Assembly (NCBI RefSeq): GCF_014905415.1
Contig: NZ_BNEO01000005.1
Coordinates: 210,810-274,809 of the forward strand
Reading direction: 5' to 3'
From: Virgibacillus salexigens
GTDB lineage: Bacteria > Bacillota > Bacilli > Bacillales > Amphibacillaceae
Length of the DNA stretch: 64,000 bases
Shown here: positions 37,085-47,562 of the stretch, one piece after another
Layout: every line of letters starts with the position of its first letter
Position numbering within the stretch: the first letter of the stretch is position 1
Position numbers and translations under genes: made by a program
The notes under the pieces: generated by a model
What the model was told of the DNA's origin: nothing
Database searches by the model: none
Seen by the model: the letters and a program-made list of their open reading frames with translations, nothing else

Positions 37085-37378
37085 ATGGCAGATCCAGAGG
37101 TGGTCGTTTTTGTTAGCAACGATAATGCTGAATGTGAAAAGTTACTAGAACATTTGCGTGATTGGAATGTCACTTATGTGACTAAAAATGTTAATACAGA
37201 TAGTGGTCACATGAAGGAGTTGCAAGAAAACGGAATCTACGGTACTCCAGCGATGTTTATCAATGGAGAAAAAGAACCAATTTTGGGCTTTCAGAAAAAC
37301 AAAATAAAATATAGACTTGGTTTAGCTAATACCGATGTCTCACATTATAGTTCATTGTTTGAAGGGTATGAAAAATGA
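37085..37378 (+). CDS. Glutaredoxin-like protein with displaced cysteine
   Basis: A 97-residue thioredoxin-fold protein. The C-terminal half has the glutaredoxin phrase GIYGTPAMFINGEKEPILGF with the cis-proline. Where CPYC would stand it has SNDNAEC, leaving a single cysteine (Cys17) at the second position of the active site. Residues 1-60 show the beta-alpha-beta of a glutaredoxin. A redox role by monothiol chemistry, or a purely structural role, are both possible. AAAGGAGGC precedes ATG 37085. It stands alone. Confidence 0.72.
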   Translation: MADPEVVVFVSNDNAECEKLLEHLRDWNVTYVTKNVNTDSGHMKELQENGIYGTPAMFINGEKEPILGFQKNKIKYRLGLANTDVSHYSSLFEGYEK

Positions 37379-37453
37379 TGCATTCATCTAAATGTCACAC
37401 ACCTTAATGAACAACATAAACTAGTAAAAAAGATAAAGAAGGTGTGTGTTCAA

Positions 37454-37864
37454 ATGTTTCATCGGCCTTATTTTGATCACGCTTATTTTCATGATGATGG
37501 CCAACGTAATTATCCTTATCCTCAACAATATAACTACAATTTGAATACGGATCCAGGGAATCAAAATTACCACGGGAGTAATCCATACAATTTTCAAGCC
37601 GTGCAGCAGACCCCCTATGATTATTTTGCTAAGCCACAACAACCAATGAGCTGGCCAGGTACAAAATCGCAACTAAATCAACAAACGGATTATCAAGACA
37701 TGAATGTTCCAGAATTTGCTACACAAGATCAAGCTCCCCCTGGACCAGGTCAACAATTAGATTTAGATAAAATGTTATCAACCGTAGGGCAGTTAGCTAA
37801 TACGTATCACCAAGTGTCGCCAATTGTGAAGCAATTCGGTTCACTAATAAAGACGTTTCGATAG
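37454..37864 (+). CDS. YppG-like protein
   Basis: A 136-residue hydrophilic protein. The first 90 residues are rich in Tyr, Asn, Gln, His and Pro (NYPYPQQYNYNL), and the conserved C-terminus LDLDKMLSTVGQLANTYHQ is the YppG-family signature. Low-complexity N-terminus plus conserved tail is the family layout. Function is unknown, though YppG-type proteins are typical of spore formers. ATG 37454 is chosen over GTG 37442 because GAAGGTG lies ten bases upstream. A terminator follows. Confidence 0.8.
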   Translation: MFHRPYFDHAYFHDDGQRNYPYPQQYNYNLNTDPGNQNYHGSNPYNFQAVQQTPYDYFAKPQQPMSWPGTKSQLNQQTDYQDMNVPEFATQDQAPPGPGQQLDLDKMLSTVGQLANTYHQVSPIVKQFGSLIKTFR

Positions 37865-37869
37865 AGGAA

Positions 37870-37910
37870 ATCAAGCTGATGGTAAAAAAGGAACACATCA
37901 GCTTTTTTGT
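37870..37910 (+). terminator. Terminator after the YppG-like gene
   Basis: AAGCTGATG pairs with CATCAGCTT across a 14-base A-rich loop, followed by TTTTGTTGG. Confidence 0.85.
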
Positions 37911-38008
37911 TGGAAAAATAGTTTGTTATTTTATCCATTAAGTAACTATAATAATTTTTTCCTTTATCGGGTAAACGAAGATATAGGATATGAAAGAGGA
38001 GAATAAAT

Positions 38009-38719
38009 ATGATGACAGCATGTTTAATTATTCATGGTTATACTGGCGGCCCTTATGAAGTGGAACCACTAGCCAATTATTTACATGAACATACCAATTG
38101 GCATATTAATGTTCCTACGCTACCTGGACATGGAAGAAGGCTTAACTTAAAAAATGTTTCTTATAAGAAATGGATTAAAGCAGCAGAAACTACATTGCTG
38201 CAATTAAGAGAGAAGTACGAGACAGTATATCTTATTGGATTTTCAATGGGAGGAATGATTGCTGCTTATCTTGCAGCAAAATACAAAGTAGAGAAGCTCG
38301 TTCTTTTGGCAACTTCAGGAAAGTACTTGTCTTTTAAACAAATTAGCTTAGACGTTGGCGGGGTAATTGCTGATGCAATAAAAGGTGATTTAGGAAGGAA
38401 TAAGTTATACATCCATTATAAAAAGAAATTAGGAGCCGTACCGTTAAAAGCAAATATTGAATTTCTAAAATTGGTAAAATTCACAAGGAGATATTTAAAA
38501 AAAATTAAATCGCCTGTATTAATTGCTCAAGGGCAACAGGACGGAATGGTACCATATAAAACCGCTTATTACTTAAATAAAGAAATTACTTCAGAACGCA
38601 AGGAAGTAGTGTTTTTTGAACGTTCCAGACATTTAATTTGTTTAGGGGATGATAAAGACACCCTTAATCAAATGGTCTATTCATTTCTTACCAAACAAGA
38701 GGTAGTGATGAACACATAA
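38009..38719 (+). CDS. Alpha/beta hydrolase, carboxylesterase type
   Basis: A 236-residue hydrolase. The N-terminus has the oxyanion region IIHGYTGGPYEVEPL, the nucleophile Ser in GFSMGG (near residue 90), the acid Asp in GQQDGMVP and the base His in ERSRHLICL. These match the monoacylglycerol lipase/carboxylesterase group (Est30/YvaK-like). It probably hydrolyses short carboxylic esters in the cytoplasm. Two adjacent ATGs (38009, 38012) are both possible after GAGGAG. It converges with the DegV gene, with a hairpin between. Confidence 0.87.
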   Translation: MMTACLIIHGYTGGPYEVEPLANYLHEHTNWHINVPTLPGHGRRLNLKNVSYKKWIKAAETTLLQLREKYETVYLIGFSMGGMIAAYLAAKYKVEKLVLLATSGKYLSFKQISLDVGGVIADAIKGDLGRNKLYIHYKKKLGAVPLKANIEFLKLVKFTRRYLKKIKSPVLIAQGQQDGMVPYKTAYYLNKEITSERKEVVFFERSRHLICLGDDKDTLNQMVYSFLTKQEVVMNT

Positions 38720-38720
38720 A

Positions 38721-38754
38721 AAGAGTCTGTAACCCATGTGTTAACAGACTCTTA
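38721..38754. terminator. Hairpin between converging hydrolase and DegV genes
   Basis: AGAGTCTGT pairs with ACAGACTCT, extended by TAAC/GTTA. Flanking A and weak T runs suggest it ends both transcripts. Confidence 0.75.
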
Positions 38755-38764
38755 CATACATAAT

Positions 38765-39619
38765 TCAGTCTCGAAAGAAGGAAATGACGAGGGCACCTTC
38801 ACCACCGTAGGTAGAAATTAGTGGACCAGTATCCATGAGATAGGCGTCTTTGAAATTGTACTTTCTACGAATTTCGGCTAGTACGTTATTTGCCCGCTCC
38901 TCGGCATTACAGTGTGCTAATGATATAACCTTATCTTCCACATTTTTAGTATATTCTCCGATCTGTTCAATAAATCGGCGAATGGATTTTTTATCACCAC
39001 GTACTTTTTCACTAACTTCAATGGTACCTTCCTCACTAGCTCTCATTAATAACTTAATGTTTAATGTTTTGGCTATGGTACCTTTCACTTTGTCTAAACG
39101 ACCACCTAGAATAAGATTTTCAAGCGTTTTAAGCACAAATAGTGTGGTGGTGTGCTCAACCATTTGGTGCATATGCTCTACTAATTCTGAAAATGCAAAG
39201 CCGTCATTTATTTTTGAGATTGCTTCATGAAGTAATAACGCAATTCCTGAAGAAGCGGTTTTTGTATTAATTACCTCTATATTGCGTTCTGGTTCTTCTT
39301 CTAACAACATTCTCTGTCCCAACACCGCATTCTCATACGTACTACTTAATCCTTTAGTAAGACTTAGCATAAGAATTGGTGTTTGTTTATCAATTTGTTT
39401 AAATGCTTCATAAAAATCATTAGGGCTTGGTGCTGCTGATCTAGGCAATTCGTTTAATTCTGAAACTTTTTTATGGAATGCAGGGAGATCTAAATCAATT
39501 CCACTTTGGTATTGGCCATCACTAAAATGCAAATAGAGTGGTACTTGAATAATTTGTGTTTTATTAAGCAGCGACAATGGAATATCTGCCCCACCATCTG
39601 TCATTAATTGAATGTACAT
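38765..39619 (-). CDS. DegV-family fatty-acid-binding protein
   Basis: A 284-residue DegV protein. Landmarks are QLMTDGGADIP at the start, LPRSAAPSPNDFYEAF near residue 56, LSLTKGLSSTYENA, and LENLILGGRLDK. In the family a fatty acid lies between the two EDD domains, and some members work as FakB in fatty-acid kinase. No fakA is in the window. The start at 39619 is preferred because GGGTGA lies five bases upstream; 39631 has none. It follows the EamA transporter gene after 22 bases and is probably co-transcribed with it. Confidence 0.88.
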   Translation of the reverse strand: MYIQLMTDGGADIPLSLLNKTQIIQVPLYLHFSDGQYQSGIDLDLPAFHKKVSELNELPRSAAPSPNDFYEAFKQIDKQTPILMLSLTKGLSSTYENAVLGQRMLLEEEPERNIEVINTKTASSGIALLLHEAISKINDGFAFSELVEHMHQMVEHTTTLFVLKTLENLILGGRLDKVKGTIAKTLNIKLLMRASEEGTIEVSEKVRGDKKSIRRFIEQIGEYTKNVEDKVISLAHCNAEERANNVLAEIRRKYNFKDAYLMDTGPLISTYGGEGALVISFFRD

Positions 39620-39641
39620 GTATTCACCCATTTCGTAAAAA

Positions 39642-40556
39642 TTAATCTTGCTGTTCTTTTTTTGCGATTGTCATTTTCGTTTTTCGATTGGTACTTAAAA
39701 TAAATAAAAACAAACCAAAGAGTACGATTGTCCCACCTAATAATTGAAAGGCAGTTATATTCTCGCCTAATATAATATAGGCGAGGATAGAGGCTCCTAT
39801 TGGTTCAAAAACAATCCCCATAGAAATGGTTGCCGTACTTAACCATTTTAACGCCCAGTTAAATAAGGTATGCCCAAGAAAAGTCGGAATAATAGCAAGT
39901 GCTAAGAAAATCCACCAATGATCGGCTGGATAATTAAAGAAAGCGTTGCTAAGCAATAAGTTATAGACAATAAGCGTGATGGAGCTGACGCCATATACAA
40001 CAAATGTATAGGTCATTAACGAAAGATTTCGTCTAACTTGTTGACCTAATAAGAAATAAGCAGTAACGGTTATTGCCCCAAGTAATGCTAGTATATCGCC
40101 AAAGAGAGCTACTCCACTTATCTTAAAATCGCCCCAACTTATGATAATGCTTCCAATTAATGCAATTAGCATGCTAATTACGGCTCCAGATGAGAAGCGT
40201 TCCTTGAAAAAGAAATAGGTGCCTAGAAATGCAAAAATAGGCTGAAGCGTTACAAGTACAACTGAACTTGCTACGGAAGTATAGTTTAAAGATTCAAACC
40301 ATAATATAAAATGGAAGGCTAAAAAAATTCCGGCCAAAATGGACAATATCCAATCTTTTTGATTAATTAATTTTAACTCATGTCGATATTTAGTTAATAC
40401 GAAAGGAGCCATTAATAATACGGCAAATAATAAACGATAATTTGCGATAATAGCTGCAGGTGCTTGGTCTGCCAGCTTTACAAATACTGCAGAGGTCGAA
40501 ACAGAGGCAACTCCAATAACTACAGCAATGTATGGGTTAAACGGAGGAAGACGCAT
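39642..40556 (-). CDS. EamA-family (DMT) transporter
   Basis: A 304-residue permease with ten membrane helices in two EamA repeats (about 8-140 and 150-292). Typical phrases are ANYRLLFAVLLMAPF near residue 40, and LALIIPTFLGHTLFNWALK and FEPIGASILAYIILGE in the second repeat. Family members export amino acids, sugars or other metabolites; this one cannot be assigned. AGGAGGG, six bases ahead of the ATG at 40556, fixes the start, although the frame is open to 40622. Confidence 0.9.
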   Translation of the reverse strand: MRLPPFNPYIAVVIGVASVSTSAVFVKLADQAPAAIIANYRLLFAVLLMAPFVLTKYRHELKLINQKDWILSILAGIFLAFHFILWFESLNYTSVASSVVLVTLQPIFAFLGTYFFFKERFSSGAVISMLIALIGSIIISWGDFKISGVALFGDILALLGAITVTAYFLLGQQVRRNLSLMTYTFVVYGVSSITLIVYNLLLSNAFFNYPADHWWIFLALAIIPTFLGHTLFNWALKWLSTATISMGIVFEPIGASILAYIILGENITAFQLLGGTIVLFGLFLFILSTNRKTKMTIAKKEQQD

Positions 40557-40681
40557 CCTAAACCCTCCTAATTTATACTTGTATATCCCATACATTTTAT
40601 CATGGTATAGTAAAAAAATCATTTTCTAATTAGTATCCTTATGAAAAATATGTTATCATATTGATTGCATGAACTTACGAT

Positions 40682-40716
40682 TGAGGCCTCTTACCATTAT
40701 GGTGAAGCCTTTTTGT
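40682..40716 (+). promoter_or_regulatory. Terminator-like hairpin upstream of cshA
   Basis: GGCCTCTTACCAT can fold with ATGGTGAAGCC and is followed by TTTTTG. It lies 185-220 bases upstream of the cshA start, not behind any plus-strand gene. If transcription starts above it, it could act as an attenuator; if the promoter lies near 40790-40820, it is only a spacer hairpin. Confidence 0.4.
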
Positions 40717-40899
40717 ACTTTAGAAGTATAAAAATACATTCTGATTTTAGAATATAAATAAAGTCATACGATTTTTGTGTAAAATTCCCTTAAAGATAAG
40801 CTTTTACTATACTGTGAACGCGGGAACGATATCAAGAACTAAAGTATAGAAGCAACCAAGGCCTCTTTTACAATCACAAAAAAAGGAGTAGAGGAATAG

Positions 40900-42375
<1,476 letters not shown>

Positions 42376-42382
42376 TTAATAT

Positions 42383-42419
42383 AAAAAAAGCTTCTTGAAT
42401 AGCAAGAAGCTTTTTTTAT
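42383..42419 (+). terminator. Terminator after cshA
   Basis: AAAAAAAGCTTCTTG pairs with CAAGAAGCTTTTTTT around a short loop. Confidence 0.95.
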
Positions 42420-42527
42420 ATGGTTTAGTATAGATGAGCTTCATGGTAGGATAAGAATAAAATGAAACATATTCTATCGATGTATCGTATTAGTTGAGAA
42501 GAAAATTAAAAAACAAGGTGATTGGAC

Positions 42528-43007
42528 ATGAGACAACCTCCGAAACATACGATAGCTCAAGACGCTATCAAGGTATGGAGAATTACCGAAGCAATATTTT
42601 TTGGTATCCTTATTATCATTGGGATAGCTGCATTTATTATTAGTATGCTCTTTGATTTTACTATTTGGTACAGCATCATTGGCTTGGTTGTAATTATCGT
42701 ATTGGCGTATATTGCAATACAATACTTGCCAGCTCTTCGCTGGCGGCGCTGGAGATACGAAGTGTTTGACCAAGAGATTTACATACAGCATGGCATTATT
42801 ATTGTTTCGAGGACTTTAGTTCCCATGATACGTGTACAGCATGTGGATACAAAACAAGGGCCAATATTAAAAAGGTATGGATTAGCAAGTGTGACAATAT
42901 CCACAGCTGCTACCACACATGAGATACCAGCTTTACTTGAGGAAGACGCCTCCGTGTTGCGAGATCGGATCTCAGAATTAGCAAGGGTGGATGAAGAAGA
43001 TGTATAG
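42528..43007 (+). CDS. ydbS: PH-domain membrane protein YdbS
   Basis: A 159-residue protein. Two membrane helices (about 22-45 and 52-72) are followed by a bacterial PH (bPH2) domain with RYEVFDQEIYIQHGIIIVSR, RVQHVDTKQGPILKRYG and TAATTHEIPAL. In Bacillus ydbS-ydbT lies after cshA and has been linked to resistance against antimicrobial peptides; the mechanism is unclear. AAGGTGATT precedes ATG 42528. The gene overlaps ydbT by 17 bases. Confidence 0.88.
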   Translation: MRQPPKHTIAQDAIKVWRITEAIFFGILIIIGIAAFIISMLFDFTIWYSIIGLVVIIVLAYIAIQYLPALRWRRWRYEVFDQEIYIQHGIIIVSRTLVPMIRVQHVDTKQGPILKRYGLASVTISTAATTHEIPALLEEDASVLRDRISELARVDEEDV

Positions 43008-44424
43008 AGCAAAACGAATGCACCCTGCTGTTATTTTGTTTCAATTTTTTAAGTCACTCAGAGAAATGATTATCCCTATCGTTGTAGCTTTTTTTGCTTT
43101 TCGCGATGAACATTTTATGTACTTTATTGGAGCGATTACGCTTGTAACTGTACTTCTTGTCACTTTTAGTACCATTACTTGGCTGCGATTCACTTATACA
43201 GTGACTGATGAGGAACTGCGTATTGAATCTGGAATTTTTATTAAAAAGAAAAGGTATATTTCAAAGGGACGTATTCAATCAATCGATTTAACAGCTAATG
43301 TCCTGCATCGGTTATTAGGCTTAGCAAAAGTACAAATAGAAACTGCTGGTTCAGGTACTTCAGCAGAAGCTTCTCTAACTGCGGTGAAGGTAGCAGAGGC
43401 TGAACAACTAAGAAATCTTTTGAAAGTAACCAAGGTAGCTACATCGGAAGTTGGAGAAACGAAGACCGTACAAGCACCTTTTTATCAAATTACCAACAAG
43501 CGGTTGTTCATTGCTGGAACAACATCTGGAAGCATCGGTGTATTATTAGCTTTTATCGCTTTTGCATTGTCCGAATTAGAACAATTTATTCCTGATAATT
43601 ATTTTGATCATACGATACAGTGGATAATTGGGCTAAGCGTTGTGCTTATCGTTATAATAACAATTGGATTCTTATTCGTTCTATGGCTGCTTGGAATAGT
43701 AGGGACGATGGTTAAGTACGGTCATTTCCGTATTGAGAGGCGTGATGAAGAATTATTTATTACGAGAGGCCTACTAGAAAAAAAGCAAATTACTATACCT
43801 TTAAAACGTATTCAAGCCATTGGTATGAAAGAAAGCATGATTCGTCAACCCTTTGGTTATGTTTCTTTATTTGCAGAAGTAGCTGGTGGTTCCTTAGATA
43901 AAGGAGAAGAGTATTCCACTTTATTATTTCCAATCATGAAAAAAGACGAAGTGGAGGATTTTTTGAGGACACTCCTTCCTTCCTATAGTTATCCAATCGA
44001 GCCAACATGGAGAAAACTCCCAATCAAGGCGAAGAAATTTTATATGCTTCGTGGAGTTATCCCATTTATTCTAATCGCGATACCAATCGCTATATTTATT
44101 CCAACTTTCTTATGGACTGTCATTGTTTTTCTTATACTTGGGTTATATCTAGGTTATCTCCGTTATTCAGATGGAGGCTTTCTTATACAAGAAAAACGAT
44201 TAATGATCCGCTGCCGCACTTTTAGTAGGATAACAGTCGTCTTGTTTCATAAGCGTATTCAAGCCTATGAAAAGAAACAACACATTGCACATCGAAAGCA
44301 AAACCTTGCTAACTTTAAACTATCTATTATCGGAAAGTACGGTTCTGGTAAACATTATCAATTAAAGGAAGTAAAAGATGTCCAAGCAGATTCATTAGCA
44401 GATTGGTTTTCATACCGAGTGTAA
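42991..44424 (+). CDS. ydbT: PH-domain membrane protein YdbT
   Basis: A 477-residue protein with three copies of a helix-pair plus bPH2 unit. Each repeats a phrase like YTVTDEELRIESGIFIKKK, HFRIERRDEELFITRGLLE and GGFLIQEKRLMIRCRTF. It presumably works with YdbS as a membrane complex. ATG 42991 lies inside ydbS after GGGTGG; ATG 43000 is a close alternative. Gene order cshA-ydbS-ydbT is that of Bacillus; the order is then interrupted by two extra genes before the rhomboid gene. Confidence 0.88.
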   Translation: MKKMYRAKRMHPAVILFQFFKSLREMIIPIVVAFFAFRDEHFMYFIGAITLVTVLLVTFSTITWLRFTYTVTDEELRIESGIFIKKKRYISKGRIQSIDLTANVLHRLLGLAKVQIETAGSGTSAEASLTAVKVAEAEQLRNLLKVTKVATSEVGETKTVQAPFYQITNKRLFIAGTTSGSIGVLLAFIAFALSELEQFIPDNYFDHTIQWIIGLSVVLIVIITIGFLFVLWLLGIVGTMVKYGHFRIERRDEELFITRGLLEKKQITIPLKRIQAIGMKESMIRQPFGYVSLFAEVAGGSLDKGEEYSTLLFPIMKKDEVEDFLRTLLPSYSYPIEPTWRKLPIKAKKFYMLRGVIPFILIAIPIAIFIPTFLWTVIVFLILGLYLGYLRYSDGGFLIQEKRLMIRCRTFSRITVVLFHKRIQAYEKKQHIAHRKQNLANFKLSIIGKYGSGKHYQLKEVKDVQADSLADWFSYRV

Positions 44425-44458
44425 AAAGGAAGGGAAGTCAAAGAATTTTATCATTTAA

Positions 44459-44502
44459 TAATCCGAACGATTTCACACTCGAATCAGTTCGGATTATTTG
44501 TT
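44459..44502 (+). terminator. Terminator after ydbT (ATCCGAAC family stem)
   Basis: AATAATCCGAAC and GTTCGGATTATT form a perfect 12-bp stem, with additional pairing in the loop, followed by TGTTT. The core is shared with hairpins at 24339-24394 and 46527-46577. Confidence 0.85.
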
Positions 44503-44685
44503 TACCAAAAACAGGTTCTATTCTAGCTCCATAAACACTTCACTTTTTAGGGGGACTTCAGCTCGCGATGTTCCTGCAGGAATCTACGGATCGAACCGCA
44601 TTTCTTATCAGGATTTACTTCACCACTATATTATTGTTCGGATTTTAGTGAACGACCTTTATTGGGTCCTAGCCTCTGCGGTAGC
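44503..44685. repeat. Degenerate GC-richer intergenic repeat
   Basis: It contains CTTCAGCTCGCGATGTTCC near 44559 and another GTTCGGAT at 44636-44643. It has the look of a decayed copy of the GC-rich element at 6148. No coding signal with a ribosome binding site is seen. Confidence 0.4.
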
Positions 44686-45297
44686 TTAGGTGGTTAACTG
44701 CAAAATCTCATAGGGGTTTTTAAATATATATTCCGCATTTGTAAATCTGGTAGTAGAAGTCAGTCCCCATGCTGCTACCCCGAAATCTACTCCTGCTGAT
44801 TTCGCGCATTCCATGTCATAAGGGGAATCCCCAATATATATAGCCTCATTTGAGTCGCAATTTAAGTATTGTAAGGCTAACTGCAACGGGTCTGGATTTG
44901 GTTTATGGTATTCTGTGTCATCTGCAGATACAACTGTTTGAAAATGCTGTGCAATTGAAAGCCTTTCAAAACCTGCTTGCAGTTCTTTTTTGGTTTGGGA
45001 TGTGACAATTCCTGTTTTTGGTAATCGCTTGATTACTTCGAGAATATCTCTAAAGATAGGGACATTTTGCATATGCGGCTGTTGTTTTTGGAACCAAGTA
45101 TCGAGCGCTGTTTGAGTATCGGAAATGTCTAAGACTTCGAGTGTTCTTAATCCTGGAATACCAATCGAAAAACGTAGTTCTTCAAGATCTTTAACGATTC
45201 CCATCTCGGATAATGTTGCTTGTAATGCTTCCAATCCAATTTTTTCTGAATCAATAATCGTTCCATCCAAATCAAAAATAAATACTTGATACACCAT
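44686..45297 (-). CDS. HAD-superfamily phosphatase
   Basis: A 203-residue HAD subfamily IA hydrolase. Motif I is FDLDGTIID (residues 7-15), motif II TSQTK, motif III lysine in KPNPDP, and motif IV GDSPYDMECAKSAG. An alpha-helical cap follows motif I. It probably dephosphorylates a small metabolite (phosphoglycolate- or pyrophosphatase-like); the substrate is unclear. Of three successive ATGs the last (45297) is best spaced from AGGAG. It lies 65 bases downstream of the LacI-type gene on the same strand, probably in one operon. Confidence 0.87.
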   Translation of the reverse strand: MVYQVFIFDLDGTIIDSEKIGLEALQATLSEMGIVKDLEELRFSIGIPGLRTLEVLDISDTQTALDTWFQKQQPHMQNVPIFRDILEVIKRLPKTGIVTSQTKKELQAGFERLSIAQHFQTVVSADDTEYHKPNPDPLQLALQYLNCDSNEAIYIGDSPYDMECAKSAGVDFGVAAWGLTSTTRFTNAEYIFKNPYEILQLTT

Positions 45298-45361
45298 CAT
45301 CATCTCCTAAGAATAGTTGCTATGTTTATCCTAGAGGATGAAATGGATTTCAGGTCAATAG

Positions 45362-46312
45362 TTAAATAGAAGATCGTTGAATTATTTCATAAGGAACGTT
45401 GACTTTTGCTTGTGATTTTTGAATAGCAAGTTGAAATGCTTGCTCACCAACTTTCATTAAGCGATGATTGACTGTTGAAAGATCAAGAGCTATTCCAATA
45501 GGCTGGTTCTCTTGGCCGACAATTGCTAGCTCATCGGGTATTTTTACTCCTACTGATTGTGCATAGTTGTAAATGCCGCCAGCAACCTCATCTCCATTTG
45601 CGTAAATAGCATGTGGTCGATCATTCAATTGCAAAAATTCATGGGCTGCTCGATAGCCATCTTCCAAACGGTAACAACCGGAAATATGTAAATGGGGTGG
45701 GAGTTTTCCGATTACTTTATGGTAAGCTTGGATGGTTTGCCTGGTACTAAGGCTTTCATTGGCTCTCGCAGTAGTAATTGCTATGTTTGTATAGCCTTTC
45801 TTTTTAAGCATTTGAAATGTATCAACATAGGAAGCATAGCGATCGATATACGCACAACCAACTTCTTCAGCTGTTGTATACTCACATGAAATAATGGATC
45901 CATATTTTGTGTACGGAACGATCTTCTCCCAATCATTGGAACGGGAAGTAATAATAAGACTATCTAAAAATTTATTCTTTAGCATCGTAAGATACTCCAT
46001 CTCTTTTTTGTTATCATATTTTGTTGGGAGTACAGTGACAGAATAATTATATATCGTAGATTGATTTAGAATGCCGTGTAACATTTGGTCGAATGCTTGA
46101 TTATTATTGTACGGAATAATTACACCAATCATCTTTGTTTCACCACGTATCAAATCGATTGCATTCTTATTTGGGGTATAATTGAGTTCCTCTATCACTT
46201 TCTGTACTTTGCTTCTTTTGGTTTCTGATACATATTTGTAGTTATTAAGTACTCTGGATACGGTCGTAACAGATACTCCAGCTAATCTAGCTATTTCACT
46301 TATATTTGCCAT
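45362..46312 (-). CDS. LacI-family transcriptional regulator
   Basis: A 316-residue regulator. The N-terminal helix-turn-helix and hinge (ISEIARLAGVSVTTVSRVL) are followed by a periplasmic-binding-protein-like effector domain (MIGVIIPYNNNQAFDQML, GCYRLEDGYRAAHEFL, AIYANGDEVAGG, LAIVGQENQPIGI). It is about the usual length, but the C-terminus (YEIIQRSSI) lacks extras. A sugar or phosphorylated effector is likely. GGAGT precedes the ATG at 46312; the frame extends to 46330. No transporter or sugar gene is near except the HAD phosphatase. Confidence 0.9.
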   Translation of the reverse strand: MANISEIARLAGVSVTTVSRVLNNYKYVSETKRSKVQKVIEELNYTPNKNAIDLIRGETKMIGVIIPYNNNQAFDQMLHGILNQSTIYNYSVTVLPTKYDNKKEMEYLTMLKNKFLDSLIITSRSNDWEKIVPYTKYGSIISCEYTTAEEVGCAYIDRYASYVDTFQMLKKKGYTNIAITTARANESLSTRQTIQAYHKVIGKLPPHLHISGCYRLEDGYRAAHEFLQLNDRPHAIYANGDEVAGGIYNYAQSVGVKIPDELAIVGQENQPIGIALDLSTVNHRLMKVGEQAFQLAIQKSQAKVNVPYEIIQRSSI

Positions 46313-46622
46313 TAGTATTACTCCAATCAAGAATAGTAATTGATAATAAAGCTGGCTGGTACATAACTAAAACGAGTAACACGAAAATCGGATAATTTAT
46401 TTTTGCTTTAAACCCAATCTGAAACAGACTATGCTTTCGAGGAACGGCACAACCAACTTGGATGGGGCTTTTTCATTAGGAATCAGGACTGTCTTAGTCA
46501 TCATCATTTAAAAACGAACGATAAAATATCCGAACTACTTCGAATATTACTTCGTATACTCGGATGTTCGTTCGGATTACTCTTTATCTACTTTGCTTTT
46601 TGGTTCAACTCCGTATTCGCCA
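46313..46622. other. 310-base spacer with hairpin of the ATCCGAAC family
   Basis: No gene is seen. ATCCGAAC at 46527-46534 and GTTCGGAT at 46570-46577 form the arms of a hairpin below the rhomboid gene. A weak GC-rich patch near 46430-46470 (GCTTTCGAGGAACGGCAC) may be another decayed repeat. Confidence 0.45.
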
Positions 46623-47396
46623 CTACATTATTCTACTAATTATTCCTAATAAAACTAAGAGGATGAAAATGATCCACCATATATTTTTTTTCATGGAACG
46701 TGGAATTCGTTTCTTTTTCCAGCGGTTAGGGTCAAATGATATGGTTTCGCTGTCATCCTTCCTTCGCGTTGCCATAGTTACCCATGGATTATACATTTTA
46801 GCATTCGCTAAAACGACAGGTGCTATTGCAAAGCCGCCAATAAACCCAAATATATGTCCATATACGTTTATATTTGCTCGTATAAATGTCATAATGAGAC
46901 CAACAACGAAAATAGTAAGGATAATTTGGGAGCTTGTCTGATCTATTAAATGTTTACGAAATGCCACCATAAAGACGTAAATACCAAATAAACCAAAAAT
47001 AGCACCTGATGCGCCTACGTGGACGTACCAAAATTCAGAGGGGCCGAAGAAATAAGTTCCGAGGTTCCCGGCAATACCAGCAACCAAATATGCAATAATA
47101 AATTTTGTGCGCCCTAGCATTTGTTCTAAGGCTGGACCAAATAATACGAGGGAGAAAGAATTAAATAGGGCATGCATTAAATCGGCATGAAGAAATATTG
47201 GCGTTACAAGCCGCCAATACTCACCTTGATTGATATAAAAATTACTCCCAGCTCCTAATTGATAAATTGTTTCACCGATAGACAGTTGTAGGAAGTTAAT
47301 AATTAACCATAATGCTAAGTGGACAATCACTAATGTAGAAACAACAGGATAAGACGTTATAAATTCTTTCAAACTTCTTTCATTTCGAATAAACAT
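46623..47396 (-). CDS. ydcA: Rhomboid-family intramembrane serine protease (YdcA)
   Basis: A 257-residue polytopic protease. The catalytic Ser is in GASGAIFGLFG, the catalytic His in INVYGHIFGFIGG, and the conserved HADLMHALFNSFSLVLFG lies in the L1/helix 2 region. Six helices are followed by a cytoplasmic segment and an extra C-terminal helix. Substrates are unknown. Position upstream of and divergent from acpS matches Bacillus ydcA. GGGGGAG precedes the ATG at 47396. Confidence 0.88.
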   Translation of the reverse strand: MFIRNERSLKEFITSYPVVSTLVIVHLALWLIINFLQLSIGETIYQLGAGSNFYINQGEYWRLVTPIFLHADLMHALFNSFSLVLFGPALEQMLGRTKFIIAYLVAGIAGNLGTYFFGPSEFWYVHVGASGAIFGLFGIYVFMVAFRKHLIDQTSSQIILTIFVVGLIMTFIRANINVYGHIFGFIGGFAIAPVVLANAKMYNPWVTMATRRKDDSETISFDPNRWKKKRIPRSMKKNIWWIIFILLVLLGIISRIM

Positions 47397-47562
47397 GGAA
47401 TAGACTCCCCCGATTTTTATATTATAAAAGGATAATGGTTCTGTAAATCATTGTTATTATATTGTAATAAAATACTACAAGTAGTATGACCAATTTTATC
47501 GTACTAAAATAACAATCAAAAATATAATCATTTGCATTTTAGTTAGAAAGGGTTCGTGGTCG

